35,313 nucleotides of DNA, from the NCBI GenBank assembly GCA_027575765.1, contig JANBPT010000453.1, forward strand, positions 1-35,313, read 5' to 3'. The position numbers and the translations under genes were made by a program. The stretch is from Tieghemiomyces parasiticus (lineage: Eukaryota; Kickxellomycota; Dimargaritomycetes; Dimargaritales; Dimargaritaceae). This document shows, piece by piece, positions 20,542 through 30,371 of the stretch. The first letter of the stretch is position 1; every line of letters starts with the position of its first letter. The notes under the pieces are model-generated. The model saw only the letters and a program-made list of their open reading frames with translations. It did not search any database and had not been told where the DNA came from.

Positions 20542-22230
20542 GGTGAGGACCGGGAATCTGGGTGCGCTCGTGGCCCAATCGTCGGCGGGTTGAAGTGCGG
20601 AGGGCGGACCAAGGCGGAATAGGTGCGAATGAAAGGGAGCGGCTTACAGCACCTCGACTGGGAATTACGGAAGAACGAAAAGCGAAGGGGGGTAGTATCG
20701 GCGGGCAGGGAGGAGGGGGGCGCAGCTGTGGATTGGGGAGGCGGGTCAGGAGTGGGGTGCGCAGAGATAGGAGCATAGATTGAAAAGGTTGGCGGGGACG
20801 GTGGTGGCTGCCACAGCAGGGGGGGGGGCGGAGGTTGAAGCGGGCTGACCAATGTCCCGTAGCATGTAGAGGAATTTGCTGGCGAATGCGGAGGTGGCGG
20901 AGGAAGACACGGGGCGGGTGAGGGCACAAGAGTCAGTGCGACGTGGGACGAGCGGCTCAGAACGACAAACAAGGAGCCCTGCAAGGGTCAAAAGGGCGTG
21001 GTGGAATCGCAGTCAATGAGGACGGAGGAGCCAACGGCCATACGAAGAGGGGCGGCTTGCCAAATCGTCTGAATGCGGCGGGACAGTCGAGGTGTAGAGC
21101 CAGGGCGGATTAGGGGGTGAACGGGAGCGTGGCTAGACCAGCGGGGACTAGGAAGGCTATTGTGGAGTTAAGGGGCTGAAGAGGCTAGCCATTGACGCAG
21201 GGACGGAAGATATAGCACACAAGCCCAGGGCATCTCGATACCGCTTGGAAAAAGAAAAAAAAGAAAAAGGCACACGCTGAACACGTCAGTATCTAGCAAT
21301 GTCTATAAGTAGGAATGCGTAGAGAGTTAATTGGTCTTACGCAGAAGTCACCTGGGCGAATGAACGAGCTGGGAACCAGCGGGGACCGAATAATGCAGCG
21401 CCTGGTCTTGGTGGCAATGTAATGTAAGAATGATATCGCTAGTCGGTCATCATTAGGTTTAGGAGCTGCGGGCTCGGCAGCTGTCTTATTGGGGCGAGAT
21501 TGACAATATCAATCCATCGAATGGAGTGTGATACGCCATGGCGGAGTGGAAGGAGGGCATGGGGCAGCAGGCCGTCACGCACTCTTCTATTATACAACAA
21601 CCGCAGCACGGCCAGCCGTGTACAGGTATACCGAGTGTGAACTGTCAATATGCCACCCTCATTGTGTCTTCCGCTCGATGACGTCCTTTCATAGTCACAC
21701 CCGGATACCTGAGAAGCCTGATACATACTGCCTATCGATTAATGCCCCGCGTAAAAAGGACTGGCCAGCATACCTTACACCCACCTAGGTACTACCCTGA
21801 AAGTTTGCGCCTGGTCACTAGAAGCGTCCGTCATGCAGTGCTGCCACAGAAGAGTGTTAAGCCACTACACCGCCTGATCCCGCCTGCTCATCTTTCTCTA
21901 ACCCCCGTCAACCTGTAGCCCCTTGCTCCCAGGCGCCGCAGCACCTAATTTGAGGCTGGGTTGTGGGCATCAAACCTGTCCCCACGGTAGCCGTACATAC
22001 CAGCCCCCCCCCATGTGGGTCACCGTAGCCAGACTGGGCGTATGAAACCCTGCAATTGGTAACTTAACGCTCGCCCTCCGCCACAACTAGCGACAAACTC
22101 TACCCATCGCATACTGACCTATTAGCCAATCTATCCTAATTGCGGAATAAGTATGGTGTAACTTTATCGTCCCAAACCTTCTTGTACAACTGGGTCGGGC
22201 CCCGGTCACAGGCCCCGCGTCGTTGCCGCC
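20542..22230. other. MDM34 promoter region and ARPC5 3' flank
   Basis: About 1.7 kb. The 700 bases next to MDM34 are pyrimidine-rich on the minus strand, with a G10 tract at 20819-20828 and a purine run near 21249 that is poly-T-like on the gene strand. The long open frames here are low-complexity translations of this composition. The remaining part up to 22230 shows nothing recognisable apart from a C9 tract at 22004. Confidence 0.5.
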
Positions 22231-22914
22231 TCATTGGCTCTTAATGGTCTTGTTGTCAGTCAGCACACGCACGATGGCTCCCAGGCCGGCGTTCTCGACC
22301 ACCTTCTCGTGCCAATTCAGCAGCACACCGCAGTTGTACGACGCCGGGTGGGCTAGACCGTGGTAAATGTACTTGGTGAGCACATCCAAGCTGTCGGGAT
22401 CCAGGGCGCTAACCATGCTGGCGATATCCGTGACTTTGACCGAGTTAAGGACGTCCATGACCACCTGGCCGTTTTGTTGCTGAAGGAATAAATGGCGGTT
22501 GCAAGAGGCGTGGATGGGGAGGGTGATTAGTATATGGTGGCCGGTAAGAAAGTTCACGTCGCATTAGCGGTAAACGGTGGCCGTTCAGCCAGCTTTTGAT
22601 AGAGGCACACGTACAACCGTATCGTTACCAGTTCCCCTGCAGCAAAAAAGGCTGATGAGGACAGGCCAAAGACCAACCCTCATAGCGCATCAACTTACCT
22701 GAGCAGACTCAAACCGCTGGCCGTAAGGCGGATTGCCCAGGGCAATGAGGAGCGCCTCCTCGACGTTCCCGCGGCCTAGGGCGGTGCGCACTGCACTAGC
22801 CTTACTCTGTACCTGGGCCTCGACCTCCTCGGGGGTTTGGGTGGTCAGATGTTCAAACTCGTCAATATACCGGTCATCGTTGAGTGCATCAATGTCAATA
22901 TTACGATGGGACAT
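22231..22914 (-). CDS. ARC15: Arp2/3 complex subunit 5 (ARPC5/p16-Arc), two exons (22914-22699, 22479-22231)
   Basis: This is the smallest subunit of the Arp2/3 complex, which nucleates branched actin at endocytic patches and the cell cortex. The joined product is 154 residues, close to the usual 150 or so. Exon 1 (72 codons) gives MSHRNIDIDALNDDRYIDEFE and GNVEEALLIALGNPPYG. Exon 2 gives VVMDVLNSVKVTDIASMV, LTKYIYHGL, VLLNWHEKVVENAGLG and the diagnostic IVRVLTDNK end. The start at 22914 was chosen over an in-frame ATG 7 codons earlier because MSHRNIDID aligns with the family start. The donor is GTAAGT and the acceptor is ttccttcag, phase 0. ARC15 is the yeast name. Confidence 0.95.
22480..22698 (-). 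other. Intron of ARPC5 (219 nt)
   Basis: The donor is GTAAGT and the acceptor is ttccttcag. A tactaatc branch-like motif lies about 50 bases before the acceptor. A second strong-looking acceptor, ttttttgctgcag ending at 22637, lies inside the intron; its use would reach a stop within four codons. Confidence 0.92.
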
Positions 22915-23374
22915 GGTGGTCGCGCAATGAAGCAAAGGAAAAAAAAAACCTCACGACAGGGAAGAAGTAGAAGTGCTGAATAAGAATGATGGAAAGGTGA
23001 AACGCGGAGCGATGTGACGGAATTTGTATGATAGAGATTGCGAGGTGAGTGATAGTGGCGCCAAGGCCCCCAGGCGAGGTTTCGGCAATAAGGGGTCGGT
23101 ATACCTTTAGACAGGCGTGCGAAACCGCGCAGTCTACAAGCCGTCAGAGTCACAATCCAAGATCCGTATCCTTACCCATACCGTTGGAAGTGGGTAAGCG
23201 GAATCCTTGGTTCACCTCTACACACCCAGACAACAGTGGACACCCGATTGTCTTATACTGTCGTTCAGATCCTTTGAGTTCGACGTTCAGATAACTCTGC
23301 GTTCTATAACTCTTATAAACAGAGTCCTAATTTACTTAACTACTTGAATATAATGCCAGTTATTGCGATAAACC
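22915..23374. other. ARPC5 promoter region and velvet-gene 3' flank
   Basis: A 460-bp gap between tandem minus-strand genes. A poly-A run near 22941 reads as poly-T just upstream of the ARPC5 start. No gene seen. Confidence 0.45.
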
Positions 23375-25752
23375 CTAAACTACCCCGGAATCGGTAAGGT
23401 TGCGGCCGACTCTCGGTCGTTGGACCAGACCATGTTTATAGGTAGGCCATCCGGACGCCACCCTATCTGTTACTTCCAGTGACGGCAGGGAAACGTGGCG
23501 GGCAGAGCCATGCCACGGTGTCGTTGAATTTACGGGGTACGCCCCGGTGCGTGCTTCTCCTCGTTCCTCTCGAATGCACGGCAAAGTTGCCCGGTGATCC
23601 CCGCCCATTCGGTCCTGGCGGGTGGGGAACCGGGGTGATGACTGCAAGCCTTCTAGAGTGCTGGCCGGCTGGAGGAGGGCCATTAGACTCTGAGCCGCCT
23701 GGTGGTCGTCGATTTCCAGCGGTGGGGCCGGATACTCTGGCGAGCTCTGGCCAGCGAACTGGATACGTAGACCCGGGAGCACGTAGTGCGAACTAGCCGG
23801 ATCGAGGTGCTTCATTGTAGGCGGGGGAGGGTGGATAAGGTGGATCGGTGCGAGGACATCGTCTAACTTGGGCAGGGCTGTGGAGCCTTGCCAGGGGCCG
23901 CTGCTAGCTCCCAAGCGCAGTGGCTTTAGCCGCAACGCGGTAGGCCCGGGACTGCCACCTTCTCCCCCCGGGTAGCAGGGGCTCAGTGAGCTTCTCGGGC
24001 CGTAGAGATATGGCTCCGAATGACGGCGGTACACTGGGCAGGGTATCGTAGGTGGCGGTACCACCACACGCTGGCTGCCGTTCAGGTCGTGGGTCAGACG
24101 GTCAGTGGCCGAGTACCATGCTTTTGTCGGGATGCAACCTTGCTGATGGTGTTCGGCAAGGTTACTGAACTGGTGGAGCACCGAATCCGTAGACGACTGA
24201 TGGGAGGTGGCGGCGACTGTAGTAGCTGGAATGACAGCCCAGCTATCGAATCGTTGTTGGCTTGCTGGACCGCCTGACTCCTTTATATTCGGCCGACCCT
24301 CCTGGCTCGAATGCGGGCTGGGCGTGAGCGGATCAAGGTGATAGCCTGAGTCGGAGGGTGACACCTCCGCGGAGTTCGACCTGGACCACTTGGTCGGCAA
24401 TAACAGGCGTGGTGCTGGGGAAACACTATATTTTTCAGACGGCGCGGAGGCGGCAATCGCTGCAGCCACTACCGTCGTACGGCGAAGCGGAGATCCCAGC
24501 AACCGACTGGCGGGCCTTGTTAGGCCTAGCTTAGGGTATGGCACTTGGTATTGCGACGGCGGTAGAGTCCCTGGGGACCCTTCGTCGTCGGCAGGTGGGT
24601 GAGTAAGTCGCAACCGTTTAGTCGGTGGCGATCTTCCCTCTATCAAACTGCCGGGCGTCCCGAGGCCACCACTGTCCGCTACACTCTCACTATCCTCCCC
24701 GCCCGCCCCAGTACCCACACTTCCTTCGATATCGGCTAACGCGAGCACTTGCACGTGCTTTCGACGGTGATACCTCTTACGTGTACCCAAATCCGTGCGA
24801 ATACGGATCTTGAGCCCCTGGTTGGCAAACGATTTGGAAAGAGCAGTGGACTCGGTCATTCCCGGGAAACGTTTAGGCGAGTACACTGTGAATGAATTCG
24901 ACACGATGGCGCCACGGAACACCACGGTCAGGTCGAGGAGTTCGTAGAGGTGGAACTTGAGGCGGTACACGCCTTCTAGACGGATCGAGAGGTCGGGGAA
25001 CACGAAAAAGGCCCCCCGGCGGTCCGAGTAGTCATCGTCAACATCGCGTAGATAATTGATGGACGAGACGAGGGATCCACTTAGGATCGCGTTCTTGCCG
25101 TTTTTGGTACGATAAATTTCCTGCTCGCCCCCTTCGTCCAAAACACACACGTACATGAAAAGTTGCGGCATAGTGAGCGCCGTCGTGTCGATCGTGTCGG
25201 CTTGGCCATGGGCACCGGGCACGCGGAAGCCTAGCTGCAAAATCGGTGGTGGGTCGATCGGCCGACGGTCCACTGGAATTGCGTTGAGACAAAAATAAAC
25301 GTGGAACATGCGTGCAGAGAGAGAGAGAGACCACCAAGGGCGAACCGGTCAGCGATTGGCAAGTATGTAATAGGGAATGGCCACGGTGGTACGCACTAAT
25401 GGTGATAGACGGCGACAACTGATGGTCACCAAATGTAGAGTACGCTGTGACATGCTTACCTCGATCGCTGACACTACCCATGCGTGATCGAACCGGCTGC
25501 TGCCGCATGATGAGACAGTATGGACTGTGTGCATGGGGTGCGATTACCGGGAGCAGATATACAATTACCCCAGGTTCAGATAAGATGATGAGAAGTGATC
25601 GACTTCCTAAGTTTGGTAAATATCGGATACTTGTGGGCACGGCAACTATTGGCGATTATAGCTCTAACTTACCTGGTGTCCGGCCCAAGATTCATGGTTT
25701 CGATGGACGGCGCAAAGCCCTCAGCGTCAGATGCACCAGTTGACTTTAGCAT
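23375..25752 (-). CDS. Velvet-domain transcriptional regulator, three exons (25752-25673, 25524-25460, 25272-23375)
   Basis: Velvet proteins (VeA, VelB, VosA, VelC) form dimers that bind DNA and link development, sporulation and secondary metabolism. The joined product is 680 residues. Exon 1 encodes MLKSTGASDAEGF. Exon 2 gives PYCLIMRQQPVRSRMGSVSDR, and exon 3 continues VDRRPIDPPPILQL, rebuilding the velvet start exactly. The domain runs to about residue 207 without the long insert typical of VelB, and includes FFVFPDLSIRLEGVYRLKF and FPGMTESTALSKSFANQGLKIRIR. A basic cluster RKRYHRRK (213-220) is a likely nuclear signal. The remaining 460 residues are Ser/Pro-rich and apparently disordered. 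The QQPVRSRM and DPPPILQL style looks VosA/VelC-like, but I would not fix the paralogue. Donors are GTAAGT and GTAAGC, and all three exons join in frame. Confidence 0.94.
25273..25459 (-). other. Intron 2 of the velvet gene (187 nt)
   Basis: The donor is GTAAGC in phase 1 and the acceptor is aattccag. It contains the dinucleotide run at 25316-25330, which reads as CT repeats on the gene strand about 45 bases before the acceptor. Removal joins SDR-V-DRRPIDPPP. Confidence 0.93.
25316..25330. repeat. (AG)7 dinucleotide repeat inside velvet intron 2
   Basis: Seven AG units plus one base. On the gene strand it is a pure CT tract in the 3' half of the intron. Confidence 0.9.
25525..25672 (-). other. 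Intron 1 of the velvet gene (148 nt)
   Basis: The donor is GTAAGT in phase 2 and the acceptor is catgcacacag. It splits a Ser codon and joins NLGPDT-S-PYCLIMRQQP. The intron is read through by a stop-free frame that lacks an ATG, which can mislead gene callers. Confidence 0.8.
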
Positions 25753-27450
25753 GTTTAAAGATAGTTAACGAACGAAACCAGGCAAATGGAGAAGCTAGAA
25801 ATCTCGTGGTAATTCACTGGCTTCAAATGGACGTTGTATAAGTGGAGTGGTGGGCATCAAGCACAACGAGGCTGATATAATCAACTAGAACCGTCTCCAG
25901 ATCGACGGGGTATAAACAGTGGCCAAAGATTCTAATCCCAAAGCCGGTTAACAATAGTGGCTACCATCTAGAGTATATATTAACGGAGAGCTAACCACAT
26001 TAGGGGGTCGGTCTCAGGTAAAGCCGCCACTCTTTCAACCATAACCATCAGCACAGTCCACGTGAGGAAGGCCCCATTGCCGACCGGAGCTGAGTAGGGC
26101 TAGGGGCTATTTGGCCAACCATATTCCGGCTCGAGATGAATGAAGGTAAGACCACCCCTTGACCCTGCCACTTCTGATGCCAGTCGTTGCGGGGTAGAGC
26201 TGAGGAACTCAGCAAGACGAGAGAAATAGAAGGAACCCGTCGCCTAGTCCAGGGGTTCAGGCGACTGTGGCGAAGTGTCGGTATCAAGGTCTTAAAAATA
26301 ATATCCGTTGGCCTTTTACCCTCCGCTTGGTAATATGTAGGTCATAACAATTCGCCAACCGGCAGAGGGAGGAACGGCGAAGGTATGCAAATAAACATCC
26401 TGATTGGAACACAGGTGTGAAGTTATTTGGGAGATAACCACCGGCAATATAAATAATCAATCGTTTTGAAGTGACCCAATCTAATGCGCACTAGTGTGCA
26501 TATCCTACCTAGGAAAGCTGCCAGACGTTGTTAGTTAAAGCAACCCGTTGATTGCTAGACCATTCAGTAAATGTCAACAATATTTGTAGCGTGAGCCGTT
26601 GAGGGTTGTCGCTAAGGACCCTATCTTAGCGCTGTTAAAATGTGAAACCCCATCGCATGATATTATACTCACATCCGCCCCACTCTACGAGTTACACCTG
26701 GCCCTTTGGGGTCTATCGGTACAGGGGTTCGCTCTTCACATTCATTTCGTGAGCCTTGACCCTGAAAAAAAGCCAACAAGATAGCGGGTAACCAAGGGTT
26801 GTTTCACTCCGTCCACATAGTCACATACCCCTTCACCCTAACTAGCTCGTCTGTCGAAGGCTGCCTCAAACTTGCCTTCGCTGCGCTTGGGCTCGCAACT
26901 CACTCTAACGAGGGAAGCTTGCCTCGAGTAGCGAAATAATATATACACATATGCACACGTTCATGGGAGGTCTATTTATGGCTAAAATCAAGTCTTATAT
27001 GTGGAACCGCTACGAGGATGAGAGATCCTTCATGACTTTTCGTAGTGCCTATAGGGGGGTAAGGCTCTACTGGTCATGGTTGTTGGGTAACTGAGGATTG
27101 CTAAGGAAGGCGGAAGGCGACCAGAAACAGGCCACTATTCCTACACACTGGTAGGCTACACAGCGCGGAGCCGGTAATATGGGGGGGGAAGGCCCTAGAA
27201 GCGTTGGAGGTTTTCGGGGCAACGGGAAATTGCAGACAGCGGTTCGATTCTGCTGTCAGGTTATAGGGCTGCCAGCGGAACTGAACTCGTGGTCGTTACT
27301 GTGTGGGAATTGCAAAGAATAAGGGAGGAAGTGGACGAGAGACACAACAAAGTGTTCTCACAATGAATCTTTGAAGGGATTGCGGCCGACTGGTGTCGAG
27401 CTTGCATTAGTGGGCCCTGCTTTGAGTGCATTTGACCTGTTTGCGCGGGA

Positions 27451-27460
27451 GGGGGGGGGG
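27451..27460. repeat. G10 homopolymer
   Basis: Ten consecutive G bases in non-coding DNA, one of several such tracts in the window. Confidence 0.9.
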
Positions 27461-28488
27461 TATAGCCACTAATTTGTAATGGACTCAGCCTGACCGTCAC
27501 CATGGCTGCCGCAACGTGTTTGTGCCGTTCGGTGGACTGTGCGGCTTGGAAGCAGAAACGCCAAGGTGGCGGGGGGCTTATTGACACCAACATTATGCCC
27601 GCTCTACCTATGGAACATGGTGCGTGTGCAGCCTGGAGGTGAGTACATCGCATAGGCGATAATAGATGGATAAGGACGGGTATTCTCCCTTAATGGTTTG
27701 TTGGTTAGCAAAGGAGGGTTTCCTATCCGTTCCGGCGTATCCACCGCAATCGTCAGCCACCAGCCTCGACACGCCTACGTTTGTTCCTTGGCTGCCAAGC
27801 TAAGCGGGGCAGCGGAAAGGTGACAATCGGGATACTTCTCATCCCCCCTCGCTTCATCGTCCACCACTCTAATTCGCAACCTAGCGATGAATTGTGGTCG
27901 AGTGGCCTCCACTAGACTTGGTTACAATGGATTGGCATTTTTATTAAATGGGGCTACCAGGGATGGGTTTTTGTATCAGTGCCTCTTGTGTCTGGCCGTT
28001 TTGCTGTTGGTAATGAGGAGGCCTTCACCACCTGGGACTGCTACATCCCTCTCATCAACCTTGGTTGCCTAGCGACCGGTATACAGTGACCGTCACTTCC
28101 GTATTAACAACGCCAATTCTATTGTTAGATGATAATCAACCTGACGGCTGGAAACCGTCCATCTGCCTGTCAATGCTCGCCGCTACCAAACTCCTCTTCA
28201 ATGACACGGTTCTGACGATGCCTGCCGATGGCTTACTGGGCCGTGCCCCATATCACGTGACCAAATGAGACTCACCTCGTATCCCCTACCAAACCTATTA
28301 TTGCTCTGGCAGGTTTACGAAAAGAGCCACCTAGTCACCTGCCAACCGTATATTGGTGATATGTGGCTATATGGTGCCGCTCTGACTTTGTCGAAGGTTT
28401 GTAGAGTGTCACGTCGATACCGAATAGGAGATGAGCGACTGTGGTATCTATAGGGGGATATGTAGATAATGCCAAGGGGCAGGAAACC

Positions 28489-28503
28489 TATATATATATA
28501 TAT
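28489..28503. repeat. (TA)7 microsatellite
   Basis: Seven perfect TA units plus one T in intergenic DNA. Confidence 0.9.
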
Positions 28504-29355
28504 GGAGAGGTCTGAAGTCTACACAGATCCTCTGCACATGCAACATCTACACCAAGTCCCAATGCCAACCCCAGGATTCGACATTTCTTCGATGTCTACG
28601 CATCTTATTTAGTGTGGTTATTCTATGTTTACAATTCAGGTTTACCATAATTACTTGGCATTGTAACCAGCGCACCCCTTACAGAAGGGTTTTGCTTGTA
28701 CCCTTACCCCAGTGGGAAAACCGAGGGACCCGACTCTATGCCACCCGCTTAGCTCCTTGATGTGTTTCCGTATGGACACCACGAGAGCCCGGCCAAATAC
28801 CTTTAGTTTATTTGTATCAGTAGTAGTTGACTTCATAGCTTGGCTTACACCAATGGCAGCGGGACAGGCGGTAACTAATAGCGACAAACGAGCTAATGTG
28901 GGGGCCTGCTTAATCCGTTTATCACACTATCAAGATGATGTGAGACTCTTGCGGTCCTATCTCGTAGCCAAGCCATTACCTACAGCTCTCGATTAGATGT
29001 TTCATAATCATGTGGTGGTTTCGGATTGCCGGTATCAACTAGGGGCCTATAAGCCATTCTGACTATATATATCCTACCGCTGCAAGGGACGCTAGGGCTT
29101 AGTGGGCCATCAGCGAATCCGTTGACAGTACTATGTAGTCTGCCAGACAAACTGGCCGGGGATTTCGCATCTATGTTAAAAACTTTTCGATGTTGACCAG
29201 TAGTGATCCGCAACATAGCTCAAGAAGCAACACGAGATATACATATCGATTTATTGCCTATAGGAAGCAATCGTGGAGGGATACATCATCTAGCTATGGC
29301 CAACCCAGTGTAACCTCCCCACTGCGATGCTCCCAACAAAATAGAAACCGTCCAT

Positions 29356-29862
29356 TCACGACGATTCGGTCTTCTTGGGCGGCTCGACCTGGTACGGCTT
29401 CTGGGTATGGAACGGCGACCAAATTCCGCGCACACTGGGGTTGGCCGAGATAACGGGTTTCCGGTACCGACGGTCGGGCAACCCGGAAGTATTGGTCAGC
29501 GCCACTAGGCTCTCCTCGACCTGTTCAGCGGAGAACTTGCGAGTCACAACGGTACGCTCGCGGCCGTTGTTAAAGTAACCTACGATCTGCGGGTGCTGGA
29601 AAGGGATGGGTTGAACCTGGATCTCCACTTGCGGGTGTTCGCGCGCCCAGGTCTGGAGTCGACCGCTCGTGAGGAACTCGTGCATGCCACGGCTGCTTCC
29701 GCCACGCTCACAGTAGTTGAGGATCAATTTGCGACATGGGTAGACAAAGGCTCCCACTCCGTTGCGGAATGGCGCTGGAACGCGCGTGGCTGTCTCGATG
29801 GCGTCCTTGGCCATACGCCGGGCGAGAGCGTAGGCGCGGGTTGTAGGCCGGAACTTTTGCAT
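29356..29862 (-). CDS. MRPL51: Mitochondrial large-subunit ribosomal protein mL43 (yeast MRPL51 family)
   Basis: This is a mitochondrial large-subunit protein with the thioredoxin-like L51/S25/CI-B8 fold, 168 residues in a single exon. The domain spans about 33-128 and shows RNGVGAFVYPCRKLILNYC, the signature GGSSRGMHEFL (54-64), PQVEIQV and IVGYFNNGRERTVVTRKFSAEQVEESL. The C-terminal NPSVRGIWSPF resembles the animal MRPL43 end. The first 30 residues (MQKFRPTTRAYALARRMAKD) are Arg-rich and fit a matrix-import presequence. The upstream gap to Prp16 is 509 bp. It is the third mitoribosomal gene in the window. Confidence 0.93.
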   Translation of the reverse strand: MQKFRPTTRAYALARRMAKDAIETATRVPAPFRNGVGAFVYPCRKLILNYCERGGSSRGMHEFLTSGRLQTWAREHPQVEIQVQPIPFQHPQIVGYFNNGRERTVVTRKFSAEQVEESLVALTNTSGLPDRRYRKPVISANPSVRGIWSPFHTQKPYQVEPPKKTESS

Positions 29863-30371
29863 GGTAGATTGGTGTTTGGATCGCTAGAAAATAAAAAAAA
29901 AATGTTTGCGAAGGAGCGGGAATGCAATGGGTTGGAGTAGCGGAGGGCCAGGAAGTATTACCGAAACATGCCACGGATCGAGCAGGGTACGGAAATGGCA
30001 GGTATACTTCGGGGTCGCATTGGATTCCTTCAAGACGGCTGTCGGGTGATTGATCTGCTCCTGGTGATCAGCCTGTCTGCATTCGTCACTGAAATTGTAG
30101 GGGTCAACGACAGTTCCTATTGGCCCGTCTAGGTAGACGAGGAAGGGCCTCTCCGTCCGCAAGGTCCTTTGAGCTGGCTTTGATCGCCGAGCCCAGTTTC
30201 AGATGTACTACTTAACACGGCGGGCCCCTCAAGAACACCTGGCCTATAATCCAATCTGTTTAACGTGCGGTTTAATGTCGGGTGGCAGGGCGTAAATCTC
30301 AACAGCAGTCCCTTGGCAGTATGCCCCATGATGTGTATTTAATTCACCCCCGAACCGTAGTGCCCTCGGGC
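29863..30371. promoter_or_regulatory. mL43 upstream region and PRP16 3' flank
   Basis: A 509-bp gap between tandem minus-strand genes. A poly-A run near 29889-29901 reads as poly-T about 30 bases upstream of the mL43 start codon. No gene or clear TATA box is seen. Confidence 0.4.

Larger units (their letters stand above)
25753..29355. other. 3.6-kb intergenic stretch, no firm gene
   Basis: This holds the upstream region of the velvet gene and then DNA with only short open frames, many with non-ATG starts and none resembling a known family. It has a G8 tract at 27181, a G10 tract at 27451 and a (TA)7 repeat at 28489. A T-loop-like ggttcgattc at 27241 has no matching acceptor or D arm and is not called as a tRNA. 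The base composition is more even than in the genes. Confidence 0.45.

Noticed and set aside
27180..27260. Possible tRNA around the T-loop-like ggttcgattc
   Set aside because: No matching acceptor stem, D arm or anticodon arm could be folded upstream.
28651..28996. Overlapping frames of 78 and 94 codons on opposite strands
   Set aside because: Neither resembles a retroelement or any known protein, and at least the plus-strand one starts with GTG.
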